Positions 10,945 to 19,745 are shown, counted from the stretch's first letter. The stretch is 21,811 nucleotides of DNA from Theodoxus fluviatilis (GCA_034096865.1 JAWQFJ010006157.1:22501-44311); one strand, 5' to 3'. The notes: generated by a model from the letters alone, not told the origin. Numbers and translations: made by a program.

Positions 10945-12545
10945 TCCTGTTTTGCTTCTAGATGCATTTCCTTTACCTGTCGTAGAGGAAAGCAAGTTTC
11001 TTGGAATCCTCTTCGACAGACGTTTAACGTTTATGTAATTACGTGTGAAGTGTACCAAGGCACTCAACCTACTTAGAGTTGTTGCTCACTCCCACTGGGG
11101 AGGTGGTAGCTCTGTTTTAATACTCCTATATCGAGCCTTGATACGCTCCAAACTAGATTACGGTTGTTTTGTGTATGAGTCAGCTCACAAGTCGTACTTG
11201 TCGATGCTTGACCCAATACACCATCAAGGTTTACGATCAGTCCTCGATGTCTTCCGCACCTCTCCTGTGGAGAGTTTGTATGCGGAGGCACGCGAGCCTC
11301 CACTTTATTTGCGCAGGCGCAAGCTTGCGTTACAATACATTCTTCGTGTATGTTCTAACCCGACCAGTCCCACTTATTATTGTGTTGTCCGACCGAAGTT
11401 TCTGCACTTTTGCGCGGCCAAGTCCAGCTGTATCTCCCCGTAGGGGATACGAGTCGAGGAGGATATGGCGGCGGCAGACATTCGGTTGGACATTTTTACC
11501 TATCCTTTGTATCTGTCACCGTCGTGGCTCATGCCTGAGCCTGTTGTTTTACTTCATCTAGCAAAATTTGTCAAGAGTGCTGCCTTCCCTCACACTTGTA
11601 AGAGTGAATTCCGGAAAATTGTATCCAGTTATACAGATTTTTACCCACTATATACAGATGGTTCGAAAGAGGGGGATCGTGTGGCGGCAGCTGTTGTCGC
11701 CCGCGACTCCGTCTTATACTTTCGCCTTCCGGATGGGATTTCGATCTGCTCCGCAGAGCTTAGTGCCCTTGACGTAGTCTTGGCGTAGTTCAGAGCAAGA
11801 GACTGACGCGAGTCCTTGTGGTCTCTGATTCGCTATCTCTCTTACAGGCTCTGCGGGGTACAGATATTTTCTATCCTTATTTATTTGGCATTTTTGTTCA
11901 TCTGTGTCAGCTACATTGTGGGGGTACTGTGGTCGCCTTTTGCTGGGTCCCTAGCCATATGGGCATCCTGGGGAACGAGAGAGCAGATCAGGCTGCCAAG
12001 TCTGCTCTCTCCCTTCCCACGTCCCCGGGCAGGATCCCGGCGGGCGACCTGGTACCCCGTATTAATACATACATTTTTAATATGTGTCAGGCCGACTGGG
12101 ACGGCAGGGCACATAACAAACTTCGTGAACTAGCTTCTGTGCACGCAAGAAGAGAGGAAGTTGTGCTCTGCCGTACCCGGATTGGCCATTCTGTTCTGAC
12201 CCACTCCTATTTGTTGCGGTCTCTCCCTCCACTGGAGTGCCGTACCTGCCATTGCAGGCTCACCATGCGGCACGTTCTGGTGGAGTGTTCTTGATTTGCT
12301 CATATACGGAGTGGGTAGAGTTTGCTATAGGACATTTTTAAAGATCCTCTAACTGTGATAACATTTTTGATAGATTCAGAGTTTTATTCTCGTCAAAGAG
12401 TCGCACTATGTTTTCATCGTTTTCGATATTTCTCCACTTACCTCATCTGAGGTAATCTTTTAATTGCACATTTTTATACAGCGGAAGTACGTTATAACCT
12501 TGAATGGCCTTCAAGGCTGATGAGCCCCTGGGTTCCATCCATCTA
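10945..12545 (+). pseudogene. Broken LINE: C-terminal reverse transcriptase, RNase H and zinc knuckle
   Basis: 5'-truncated non-LTR retrotransposon of the RNase H-bearing I/Jockey-like group. Frame pieces in order: 10958-11035 (ESKFLGILFDRRLTF, end of the RT palm), 11045-11443 (thumb/connection, with LYRALIRSKLDYGC), 11465-11788 and 11818-12294. RNase H residues are visible: YTDGS at 11651-11665, AELSAL near 11755, SDSLSLLQAL from 11821, and WVPSHMGILGNERAD at about 11944-11988. The C-terminus carries a Cx2Cx7Hx4C knuckle (CRTC...RHVLVEC) ending at 12294. At least three frame changes plus a TAA at 11036-11038 make it non-functional. The 3' untranslated part runs to about 12545 and ends TGGCCTTCAAGGCTGATGAG then CCATCCATC, the tail shared with other copies here. 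The 5' half, including the RT catalytic motif and endonuclease, is absent. Confidence 0.85.
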
Positions 12546-12674
12546 CCCCTAAGTGCTTTGTGGGTGACGAGGGAAATCGAGATGTGAAATTTTGCCCTTT
12601 CGCCTTTTATGCTTTTTCGTGTTTGAAGGTTCTACACAGCCTTGCTGGTTGATGGGCAGTGGGACTCTATTGGA

Positions 12675-12814
12675 TTTCGTGTGACTGATTAGGAGAATTG
12701 TACTTGACTCCGATGTCGTGGAGAATTGTAATACCTTGATAAAGATGGGTGTTTCTTAACGTTGTGGCCTTATATAGCCTACAAAGCTGATAGGCCCTTA
12801 AACTCCATCCATCC
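12675..12814 (+). mobile_element. LINE-type 3' end, left flank of the PLE
   Basis: Non-coding sequence GGATTTCGTGTGACTG ... CCTTGATAAAGATGGGTGTTT ... GGCCTTATATAGCCTACAAAG, GCTGATAGGCCCTTAAACTC and CATCCATCC. The last 50 bp match the tail of the LINE at 10945-12545, and the full 130-140 bp match 17795-17925 at moderate identity. It is either a severely 5'-truncated LINE or a terminal repeat of the adjacent Penelope-like element. Confidence 0.6.
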
Positions 12815-13310
12815 CATGAGTACGTTCACTCTCGGGTCAGCCGCGGTGTGGCCTTGCCTGTTGAAGTGTTCCGCGACCGGGAGTGGAGCGTGATTTCTGA
12901 TCGTGACCTTGTGTCCGTTCATCCGCTGTCTGTCTGTCCCGTCTCACCGATGAATCCGGCATCCGGGCACTTTTTGCGGCATCTGATCAGGTAGATCATA
13001 TTGCTGCAGCCGCAGGTGAAGTGTCCCCTGATGTGGTAAGTGGTCTTGTCTCGGGTGACGGTCGAGTCTGGGCAGATGATGTGAGATAGCGGGTAGTGTT
13101 GCAGGGTCGCGCGCTTCCGGGGCTGGCAGGGCTGAGAGGTGGAAGCGGGCTCCGTACCAGCAACTGCCTCAGGTTGGGCGGTTGCCTGATGCCAGGAGCT
13201 GGGAACACCTCGGAGAGGTAGGGATCAGCATCTAAGAGGTGTTGAAGACGTCGCAGTCCTTCGGCGTACTGCACTACGAACGGGACCCTGTTAGCCTTCG
13301 ATTTGGGAAG
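12815..13310 (-). pseudogene. Penelope-like element, C-terminal block with GIY-YIG-type endonuclease
   Basis: Minus-strand remnant of the last third of a PLE protein. Reading leftward from 13310: KSKANRVPFVVQYAEG, then QPPNLRQLLVRSPLP, then a frame change near 13085-13092 into ICPDSTVTRDKTTYHIRGHF, TCGCSNMIYLIRCRKKCPDA and GFIGETGQT. A second frame change near 12925-12930 precedes RMNGHKVTIRN and PVAEHFNRQGHTAAD. The Y-L-I ... F-I-G-E-T spacing with nearby Cys residues is the PLE form of the GIY-YIG endonuclease used for target-primed integration. Homology stops at about 12820, where the LINE-type tail begins, so the extreme C-terminus is missing. It joins the RT block at 15100-15938 once the LINE at 13311-15099 is discounted. 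Confidence 0.85.
13296..13310. repeat. Putative left target-site duplication of the inserted LINE
   Basis: CTTCGATTTGGGAAG here and CTTGAACTTGGAAG at 15100-15113 bracket the plus-strand LINE. Aligned with one gap they share about 11 of 14 positions. Both encode the same PLE stretch on the minus strand (LP-K-S-K and LP-S-S-S), as expected of a duplicated target that has diverged. Confidence 0.5.
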
Positions 13311-15099
13311 CAGGTTTTCGGTCTGGATTCTCTACCACTGACCATGTTTTTACCTTACATAGTATCCTAAATTTTTTCCTTCAAAGAAAAAAACGACTCT
13401 TCTGTGCCTTCATATATTATGAGAAAGCATTCGATAAGGTAAAAAGAGCTTTTTTGTGAGAGAAAATATTAAGTTCTGACATTAATGGAAATTTTTTTAG
13501 AATTGTCAAAAATATGTACTCTAGGGCAAAGTCATGTGTAAGAGTAAACAATTCTTATTCTGGTTATTTTTCAAGTATGTGTGCTGCCAGGCAGGGAGAA
13601 AGTTTGTCTCCCCTGCTTTTTGCTCTATTTTTGAATGATTTAAAACAGTTTTTTCTTGAGAAAGATGTTGGTTTGTTTACCATGTCTAGAGATGCCTATA
13701 TGGCTAACATGGAGGACTCTGATGTTAATGCTCTATTTCAAATGTTTTTATTATTGTACGCTGATGACACTCTAATATGTTCAGAGTCGGAAGCAGGGTT
13801 GCAGAGTCTATTGGATGGAATGAATGACTATTGCGTTAGATGGCAACTTCACGTTAATATTAACAAGACTAAAATTAATGTTTTTTCTCGAGGTTAAATT
13901 AGAAACAAACCTGTATTCTTGTTTAATGGTGAGCCAATTGAAGTTGTGACTGATGTTATGCATTTGGGATTAAGATTGAACTATAATAATAAGTTTTCAG
14001 TCGCTCAGAAAAATTTATTTGATCGAGCTTCGAGAGCAATGTTTTCTTTACTAAGAACCTGTAGAAAATGGTCTCTCCCAGCTGATACACAGATTGACCT
14101 GTTTGATAGCTCCTATTTTGTTGTATGGCTCTGAAGTTTGGGGTTTTACTTCATGCGAAATCGCAACTAGATTACAAATTCGCTTTTATAAAACTGTATT
14201 AAAGTTGGGAAAATCAACGCCCAATGCTATGGTTTTTGGTGAGTTGGGAAAAATACCTTTAGACGTTAGTGCTAAACGTAGATTGTTGTGCTATTGGTAT
14301 AAATTAGTATATCCTGAGAACCGAAATAACGTATCAAGCATTGCATACTGGTTTTCTTATTAAATATTTTCGTTAGATTTGTTATATTCTAAATATTTAT
14401 CTTCCATAAAAACCACTCTGAATAGTTTAGGATTATCAGGATTTTGGACCCTGCAAGGGAACTTACAATTTTCAGCAACTTGGTTTAAAGAAAAGGTCAG
14501 GAGGTGCTTATACGACCAATACATTCAACTGTGGTTTACAGAGACAGATACTAAATGCGTGTTTTATAACTATAGGATGTACAAAGATGAATTTGTGTGT
14601 GAAGATTATATCAATATTTTGCCATACAAACAGTGTGTTTTATTTATGAAATTCAGAACATTGAATAATAGACTGCCAGTGCAAACAAATCGTTTTCTAA
14701 ATGTGCAAAGATCGGAACGCCTTTGTACAAAATGTGCCTCCGGCGACATTGGGGATGAATACCATTATGTGTTTATTTGTGATTTTTTTCAAAGATGAGC
14801 GATGTAAATTTTTGTCAGCTTACTTTTGTAGAAGACCAAATAGCTTAAAATTTAAACAACTCTTTGGTAGCAGAAAGAGGAAGGTTCTGTCAAAACTAGT
14901 TGAATTCCTGAATACTATTGTAAAAAATTAACTGAATAACTCTAAGTCACAATTTTAATGCTTATGTTGCGTGTATTGAGTTTTTTTTCCCTTTCTGATT
15001 CAATTATGTCTGTTATAGTTGGTTTTGTTGTTAATATTCTATATGCATCCAAGGATATTGAATAAATTGTGCCTTGCCTTTATGGGCCTGGCACCCAAA
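13311..15099 (+). pseudogene. 5'-truncated LINE reverse transcriptase inserted into the PLE
   Basis: Non-LTR retrotransposon lacking its endonuclease and the first RT motifs. It begins near FCAFIYYEKAFDKV (about 13398-13440), continues with the 13514-13897 frame (ARQGESLSPLLFALFLNDL, then LLYADDTLICSE with an intact YADD at 13757-13768), then thumb and C-terminal regions in frames 13919-14134, 14094-14363, 14379-14798 and 14701-14931. It ends with a Cx2Cx9Hx4C knuckle (CTKC...HYVFIC). In-frame nonsense codons at 13895-13897 and 14361-14363, a frameshift near 14110 and another in the T-run at 14782-14789 break it. There is no RNase H domain, so it belongs to a different clade from the 10945 LINE, possibly L2/CR1-like. 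AATAAA lies at 15061-15066 in the 3' untranslated tail. The PLE reading resumes at about 15100. Confidence 0.85.
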
Positions 15100-15938
15100 C
15101 TTGAACTTGGAAGTTGTCTTGTGAGGAGATTGTGCGTTTCTTCCTTGTCACTGTCAAACTGGTGTCTGACCGCGTCGCTGTGGTAGCCGCTGTGAAGGAA
15201 GGCATCTTCCAGCTGCTGCAGTTGTCGGTCGCGGTCCTGCGAGTTGGAGCAGATATCTCTCGGTTGGGGGCTCCTGAATTGGAGTGCCGCAGGTCCTCTG
15301 TATATTGTTTCCTGTGTAGGGAGGTGGACAGTGATCTGTCTCTGATGAAGACGTGGGTGTCGAGGAAAGTCACGGAGGCAGATGAATAGTTCATGACGAA
15401 CTTGATGGTGGGTTGGGTGTTGTTGATATCCCGGTGCAGCTGCCTCAGTGACTCTTCCCCGTGGCTCCAAACGAGAAAAATGTCGACATATCTGGTGCAA
15501 GAGGTCTGGTCGCAGATCACGTGTCGCGAAGAAATCCTCCTCAAACCTGTGCATGAAGAAATTTGGATATTGAGGTGCAAATTTGGTTCCCATAGCAGCC
15601 CCATGCACCTGGATATATCGATAATCCCCGAATGTAAAGGTGTTGTGCTCAAGGATGAAGCGGATAACTTGGAGAATCATCTCAGAACAAGGGCAGTTAT
15701 CCATGCTTAGCACGGAGGCGATGGCTTCGATGCCGTCTCTGTGTGGGATGCTTGTGTAAAGTGACGAGACATCCATGGTGAGCAGAGCTCCTTCTTGCAC
15801 CGACTCAAACTTGGCTATCTTGTTCAAGAAGTCGGTTGTGTCGTTGCAGAAGCTTGGAATCAACTGGACAATCGGTTTGAGGATTCCGTCCACATACCCT
15901 GAGATTTTCTCACATAGGGTCCCGTTCCCCGACACAAT
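15100..15938 (-). pseudogene. Penelope-like element, central reverse transcriptase block
   Basis: Minus-strand PLE reverse transcriptase. From 15938 leftward: IVSGNGTLCEKISGYVDGIL, then TMDVSSLYTSIPHRDGI (catalytic Asp codon at about 15771-15773), then VHGAAMGTKFAPQYPNFFMH (about 15540-15600), then in another frame RYVDIFLVWSHGEESL (15440-15495), KFVMNYSSASVTFLDTHVF, and finally HNLLTRQLP back in the first frame. The usual Y-x-D-D box reads Y-V-D-I, lacking one Asp by an apparent 3-bp deletion at 15482-15487. Frameshifts near 15505-15515 and near 15300 also break it. The fingers and palm match PLEs, not LINE or LTR enzymes. The left end joins the block at 12815-13310, and the right end is cut inside the P-I-V-S-G motif by the 15939-16920 insertion. 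Confidence 0.9.
15928..15938. repeat. Target-site duplication, left copy
   Basis: CCCGACACAAT, identical to 16921-16931. On the minus strand both encode the PLE I-V-S-G residues, which shows the 982 bp between them were inserted into a continuous PLE sequence. Confidence 0.85.
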
Positions 15939-16130
15939 CCCCCTGTGGATTCGGGGTAAGAATTGACCCACCCAGTCTCCCTACGCGATTCGTAAGAGGC
16001 GAATAACTAGAAACACCGTGACTTGATTCGCGTTTGCTCTAAACTGTTCTAGTGATTTTCGTGCTTACTGGCCATATATACCCTACAATGGCTGATAGGC
16101 AGTAAAACACCATCAATCCAATCCTAATTC
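15939..16130 (+). mobile_element. SINE-like element, copy B (most complete)
   Basis: Starts flush against the target-site duplication with CCCCCTGTGGATTCGGGG. The head runs through AAGAATTGACCCACCCAG and CCCTACGCGATTCGTAAGAG to about 16010. A short body (AAACACCGTGACTTGATTCG ...) leads to a tail TGGCCATATATACCCTACAA, TGGCTGATAGGCAGT and CCATCAATCCAATCC. The tail resembles the 3' ends of the LINE at 10945-12545 and of 12675-12814. Total about 190 bp. No clear RNA polymerase III A/B boxes were found, so calling it a SINE rests on size, structure and the LINE-like tail. Confidence 0.65.
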
Positions 16131-16920
16131 TGTCAAGAGCTGCTGGGTGGTAGTAGCCAGTAAACAACTCTTGATCCTGTGATATGGAATGCACTTTCTA
16201 CCCCTGGGCTACTTGGGAAAAGACGTACACGAAACAGAACACGCAAGCATAGATAAATGAATAACAAAGGGTTTAATATTCAGAGGGTCAAATGAAACAA
16301 TTACAAACACCGACTCTCCAGTCCACAATCCTCCTCCTCAACACAAATCAAAACTTCCCCCCTTTCACCTCCCCAGCACAAATCACAAACCCTTCACCCC
16401 TTCACCGCCGCAGCACAAATCACCAACTCTTCACACCTTCACTTCTGCAGCACGAATCACAAACTCTTCATCCCTTCATCTCACCAGCATAAATCACAAA
16501 CTATTCATCCCTTAACCTCCCCCGCACAAAATCACAAACCCTTCACCCCTCCACCGCCGCAGCACAAATTACCAACTCTTCACACCTTTACTTCTGCAGC
16601 ACGAATCACAAACTCTTCATCCCTTCACCTCCCCAGCACAAAATCACAAACCCTTCACCCCATCCCCTCCGTAGCAACAGCCACCAATCCTTCACCACTT
16701 CACCTTCGCATGACAAATCAAACAATTCCAATTCCACGGCACAACTTATCACAATTCAACCTCCCCAACACGAATCACCACTTCACCTTCGCAGCACAAA
16801 TCACACAACCCAAACTCCACGGCACAAATCATAAAAATCCCAAGCCAGGCCACAAAATCCCAGGCCAGGATCCTACAATCCGGAGCGGCTAGTGACTGAG
16901 CCCACGACGCTATCCCTACT
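16131..16920 (-). mobile_element. Antisense LTR fragment related to the LTR at 18219-19744
   Basis: Reverse-complement homologue of about 19150-19744. The LTR 3' end (AGCAGCTCTTGACA) lies at 16131-16144, followed by the conserved AGTAGC-CAGGGGTAG, GCGTGTT-TGTTTCGTGT and GAATATTAAA-CCTTTGTTAT segments. The other end (to 16920) matches ACCGTCGTGGG, CACTCCGGAT and AGGATCCTGGCCTGGG. Between them lies a minisatellite of CACAAATCACAAACCCTTCA-type units (about 16300-16830) longer than that in the 18219 LTR. The first ~930 bp of the LTR is absent. Apparent His/Thr/Pro-rich frames are repeat artefacts. Confidence 0.8.
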
Positions 16921-16931
16921 CCCGACACAAT
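16921..16931. repeat. Target-site duplication, right copy
   Basis: CCCGACACAAT, identical to 15928-15938. It marks the right edge of the composite insertion and resumes the PLE reading frame at its I-V-S-G residues. Confidence 0.85.
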
Positions 16932-17794
16932 GGGTCGTCCGGGTGTGCCTTCTTTATGGATCTTTGGAAGGAGGTACAGGCATTCGAGACGCGGGTTACT
17001 TGGGATCATTCCTGAGATGTGGGATTGGAAGTCAAAAGGGAAAGACTTGATGAGTTGGCGGAGTTCTTGTTTATGCTGCTCGATGGGATCCGTCGTCAGA
17101 GGCCGGTAGTTGTCTGTATTGGAGAGCTGCCACTGTGCTTCATGAACGTACTCTTTGGTTCATGATGACTACGGCTCCTCCCTTGTCTGCCAGCTTGATG
17201 ACGAAGTCGGAGTTGGACATCAGGGACTGAATGGCATCGTGCTGTACTGGAGTGAGGTTGAGTTCTCCTCCGCTTTCCTCAGATGAATTCGGCGTTGACG
17301 AAGCGTCTCATGAGTTGAGCAAGCAGGTCCAGCTTTGAGTTGCCGCCTTCTGCAGGGGTAAAGAGGGAGCGTTTCTCTCCGCGCCAAGTATTCTCCTGGT
17401 TTTGGGAGTTGTTGGCGTCAGTACGCGGATTGTCGTGGTAGAATTCCATTGAGTCGTCGTCTACGGATGAAATCTTGTGTCCGAAGCCAATCCGACGAGC
17501 TCCATAGGAGCTGACGGGCAGAACTGAGTCCGAGGCTGAGGACCTCTACTTCCGGACTGGTTAGGTTGTAGTCAGAGAGGATGATAACTGTCTTCCAGGC
17601 AGGGCCGTCTTCGTCCAACCTTCTGTCGGTTTTTGCAGATGTGGGAATGCCGAGTTTTTTAAGTTTGTCGTTCTTTCGCCTCAGGAGCTAGATGCGCCGT
17701 TTCTCGCGAATGCAGGTGACGTGGAGGCGAAGACCATTCGTCGTGGCGTCGTCTACTCCCGCGTGAAGTTGGACGAAAGTCTGTCTTTTTTTAA
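16921..17794 (-). pseudogene. Penelope-like element, N-terminal block
   Basis: Minus-strand upstream part of the same PLE. From right to left: QTFVQLHAGVDDATTNGLRL and HVTCIREKRR (about 17690-17785, followed by an in-frame stop), KLKKLGIPTSAKTDRRL, then SDYNLTSPEVEVLSLGLS (frame at 17418-17618). A patchy region follows, then FVIKLADKGGAVVIM (about 17157-17205) and PRLECLYLLPKIHKEGTPGR joined to PIVSG at 16921-16950. The ADKGGAVV and YLLPKIHK motifs are typical of the PLE RT N-terminal extension and finger region. Several frame changes and stops are present. Recognisable PLE sequence stops near 17790, where the repeat at 17795 begins. Confidence 0.85.
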
Positions 17795-17955
17795 ACATAG
17801 ATTTCATGTAATTGTTAAATGAATTTTACTAAAATCCACCGTTGTGAGATTTTCATCCATTGATAAAAGTAGGTGTTTGCATCAAAGCCAATAGGCCCTT
17901 AACTCCACCCATCCATTCATCCATCCATCTACAAGGCTGATAGGTCCTTAAACTC
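17795..17955 (+). mobile_element. LINE-type 3' end, right flank of the PLE
   Basis: ATAGATTTCATGTAATTG ... CATTGATAAAAGTAGGTGTT ... AGCCAATAGGCCCTTAACTC and a short (ATCC)n, followed by a second partial tail unit TACAAGGCTGATAGGTCCTT. It matches 12675-12814 along most of its length in the same plus-strand orientation, so the PLE lies between two direct copies. Confidence 0.6.
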
Positions 17956-18033
17956 CATCCATCCATCCATCCATCCATCCATCCATCCATCCACCCACCC
18001 ACCCACCCATCCATCCATCCACCCATCCTTCCA
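17906..18033 (+). repeat. (ATCC)n / (ACCC)n microsatellite
   Basis: Two stretches of CATC/ATCC units, 17906-17931 and 17955-18033, each directly following a copy of the GGCTGATAGG-type tail. The minus-strand Trp/Gly/Met-rich frame across it is a repeat artefact. Confidence 0.95.
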
Positions 18034-18140
18034 TCATCTGGCTCGTCCATTCTCCTTTGCCATGGAGCTACCTTCAGCACTTAAGGGTGTAGGCGTTTGC
18101 AGTGCGAAAGAGTTTTATTCCAAAATCTTTGTACAAAACT

Positions 18141-18218
18141 CCCCTGTAGGTTCGGGGTAAGAATAGACCCACCACGTCTCCCTACGCGATTCGTTAAGGC
18201 CTAACTTAATAGTCCGAC
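18141..18218 (+). mobile_element. SINE-like head module, copy C, interrupted by the LTR element
   Basis: CCCCTGTAGGTTCGGGGTAA, GAATAGACCCACCACGTC and CCCTACGCGATTCGTTAAGG match copy B closely. The sequence changes abruptly to TGTCAG at 18219, the proposed LTR start, so the LTR retroelement appears to have inserted into this unit. The rest of the SINE would then lie beyond the far LTR, outside the window. Confidence 0.7.
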
Positions 18219-18230
18219 TGTCAGTCGGGA

Positions 18231-18373
18231 GAACCGGCGTGCGGGGTTCTCGCCGACACTGCGTTCGTTCTCAATAGAGCGCGCCGAGACGCCTGCACGG
18301 TGAACCGGCGTTTGCTTGATCTCGCCGTACCTGCGTTCGTTCTCAATAGAGCACTCACATGTCGGGCGACTAC
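18231..18373 (+). repeat. Two-copy 72-bp direct repeat in the LTR 5' part
   Basis: GAACCGGCGT at 18231-18240 and 18302-18311 each begin a unit containing TCTCGCCG and CTGCGTTCGTTCTCAATAG (18259-18280 and 18331-18352). Placement near the LTR start resembles the tandem enhancer repeats of retroviral U3 regions, but function is an inference. Confidence 0.75.
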
Positions 18374-19214
18374 CTGACATCACTCTCGCGAATCGCGTTG
18401 ACCTGCATTCTCAGTTGTAAAATGTGAGTGCTTTCACGAGCTATTGATGCATTCAATATACAGCTTTGATAAATTAATGCTGTTCATGGCTTATATTTTC
18501 TTTGGATGGGTTTTGAGTATCAACAAATACAGCGTTTTCTGTGCGAACCGTAGACTATATCCGCCATTTTAATTGTGCAAACAGTCGCGAGAACGCCAAC
18601 AAAACCTCCTCCTCGGAAGAAGAGTCGGTTTCTCAGCCAATGAGAAGCCAGCTCCCATAACATGCGCTGCAAGCAAATTTTTGCCCGACACGTTCTCGCC
18701 GACCAAGAGAGAGCTAGCTGTCGGGGCGTTCGGCGCGCACGGAGCACGGGCAGTTAAGGGCAAACCCAGTTCTCGTCGAACGAGTGGGTCGGGCGACAGC
18801 TGCACGGGCCTGTCGCCGTGTGTCACGACTCGAGAGTAAAATGTGTTTTTGTAAATAAGTTTATAGGGTGGGGCTTTGGTGGCTTTAACTGTTTGTCTGC
18901 CTGTTTAGTTCAGCGGTAGGTTTTCCATTGTTCTGCACGTGTTTTGCGTGAGGTATCAGGGTTTTTGGAAGGGTTAGTTAGATTTGTTGAATTGTTAATT
19001 AAGACCAGATGCCCTGGGCACGTGCTGCACGGCTGTGCTGATGTATTGACGGGCTTTGCAGTTATTTCACAGGCTTTTGGTTTGTATTTCTCTAGGACCG
19101 TGGTTTATTCAGTTGGTTCATGATTTTGTTCATTATCTCGTGCCGGCCTAGTTATTCCCCTATTTAGTTGAGTTACCGTCGTGGGTTCTGTCACTTGCCA
19201 CTCCGGATCGCAGG

Positions 19215-19560
19215 ATCCTGGCCTGGGTTTGGGATTTCCTGGCCTGGGGTATCTGGATGGGCTTGTGGGGGTGGCGGTTGGTTCTGGCGTGAGGTTTTGG
19301 AATTTTTGCTGTGGAGGGGAGCAGGTTTGGGTATTTGTGACGTGAAGGTTTGGGGATTTGTGATGTGGAGGTGAAGGTTTGGTGATTTGTTATGTGGAGT
19401 TGAAGCTTTGTGATTTGTGCAGCAGAGGAGTGTTTTGTGATTTGGCTTGTGGAGGTGAGGGCTTTTGTGATTTGTGCATCGGAGGTGAAGGGGTTTGTGC
19501 TTTATGCTGCGGAGGTGGAGAGTTGGTGATTTGGATTGCGGAGATTGTGATTTGAACTGT
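19215..19560 (+). repeat. LTR-internal minisatellite
   Basis: Degenerate units of about 30-35 bp built on GTGATTTGTGCTGCGGAGGT and GAAGGTTTG variants, roughly ten copies. The homologous array in the antisense LTR fragment (16300-16830) uses the same unit but is longer. Confidence 0.8.
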
Positions 19561-19606
19561 GGATTGCTGGTCAGTGTGTGGGGTGGTTTCTTGGGTCATT
19601 TTGAAT

Positions 19607-19612
19607 ATTAAA
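19607..19612 (+). promoter_or_regulatory. Possible LTR polyadenylation hexamer ATTAAA
   Basis: ATTAAA within GAATATTAAATCCTTTGTTA. The same hexamer and flanks are retained in the antisense LTR copy near 16270. It is the commonest variant of AATAAA, but no cleavage site can be shown. Confidence 0.35.
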
Positions 19613-19745
19613 TCCTTTGTTATACAGTTTTCCATGCGTGCGTGTTATGTTTCGTGTTCGTCTCATCCCTAGTAGCACAGGGGTAGGAAGTGCTTCCCTT
19701 ATTACAGAAGCAGGAGCGTCACCACCACCTAGCAGCTCCTGACAG

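Larger units (their letters stand above)
18219..19744 (+). mobile_element. Putative 5' LTR of a retroelement
   Basis: Bounded by TGTCAG at 18219 and CTGACA ending at 19744, a 6-bp terminal inverted repeat of the TG...CA form, followed after one base by a primer-binding site. Length about 1.5 kb. It contains a two-copy 72-bp direct repeat near its start, a GC-rich middle with no long frame, a minisatellite (about 19215-19560) and a possible ATTAAA polyadenylation hexamer at 19607-19612. A related but truncated LTR sits in antisense at 16131-16920, and its homology ends exactly at the TGACA end used here, which supports the 3' boundary. The 5' boundary rests only on the inverted repeat and the adjoining SINE break. 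Confidence 0.65.

Noticed and set aside
12515..12545. CTGATGAG resembling the core of a hammerhead ribozyme, which PLEs can carry
   Set aside because: No GAAA core segment with pairing helices and no cleavage site at the right spacing. The motif is part of the GGCTGATAGG tail family, and other copies lack the core.
15114..15966. Plus-strand frames of 60-105 codons opposite the PLE RT
   Set aside because: Shadows of the minus-strand RT, which carries clear family motifs; the plus-strand translations do not.
16292..16892. Thr/Pro/Asn/His-rich frames
   Set aside because: Translation of the minisatellite in the antisense LTR fragment.
18573..18839. 88-codon plus-strand frame and overlapping minus-strand frames in the LTR
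   Set aside because: GC-rich LTR sequence open in several frames, no domain, and no start context distinguishing one strand.
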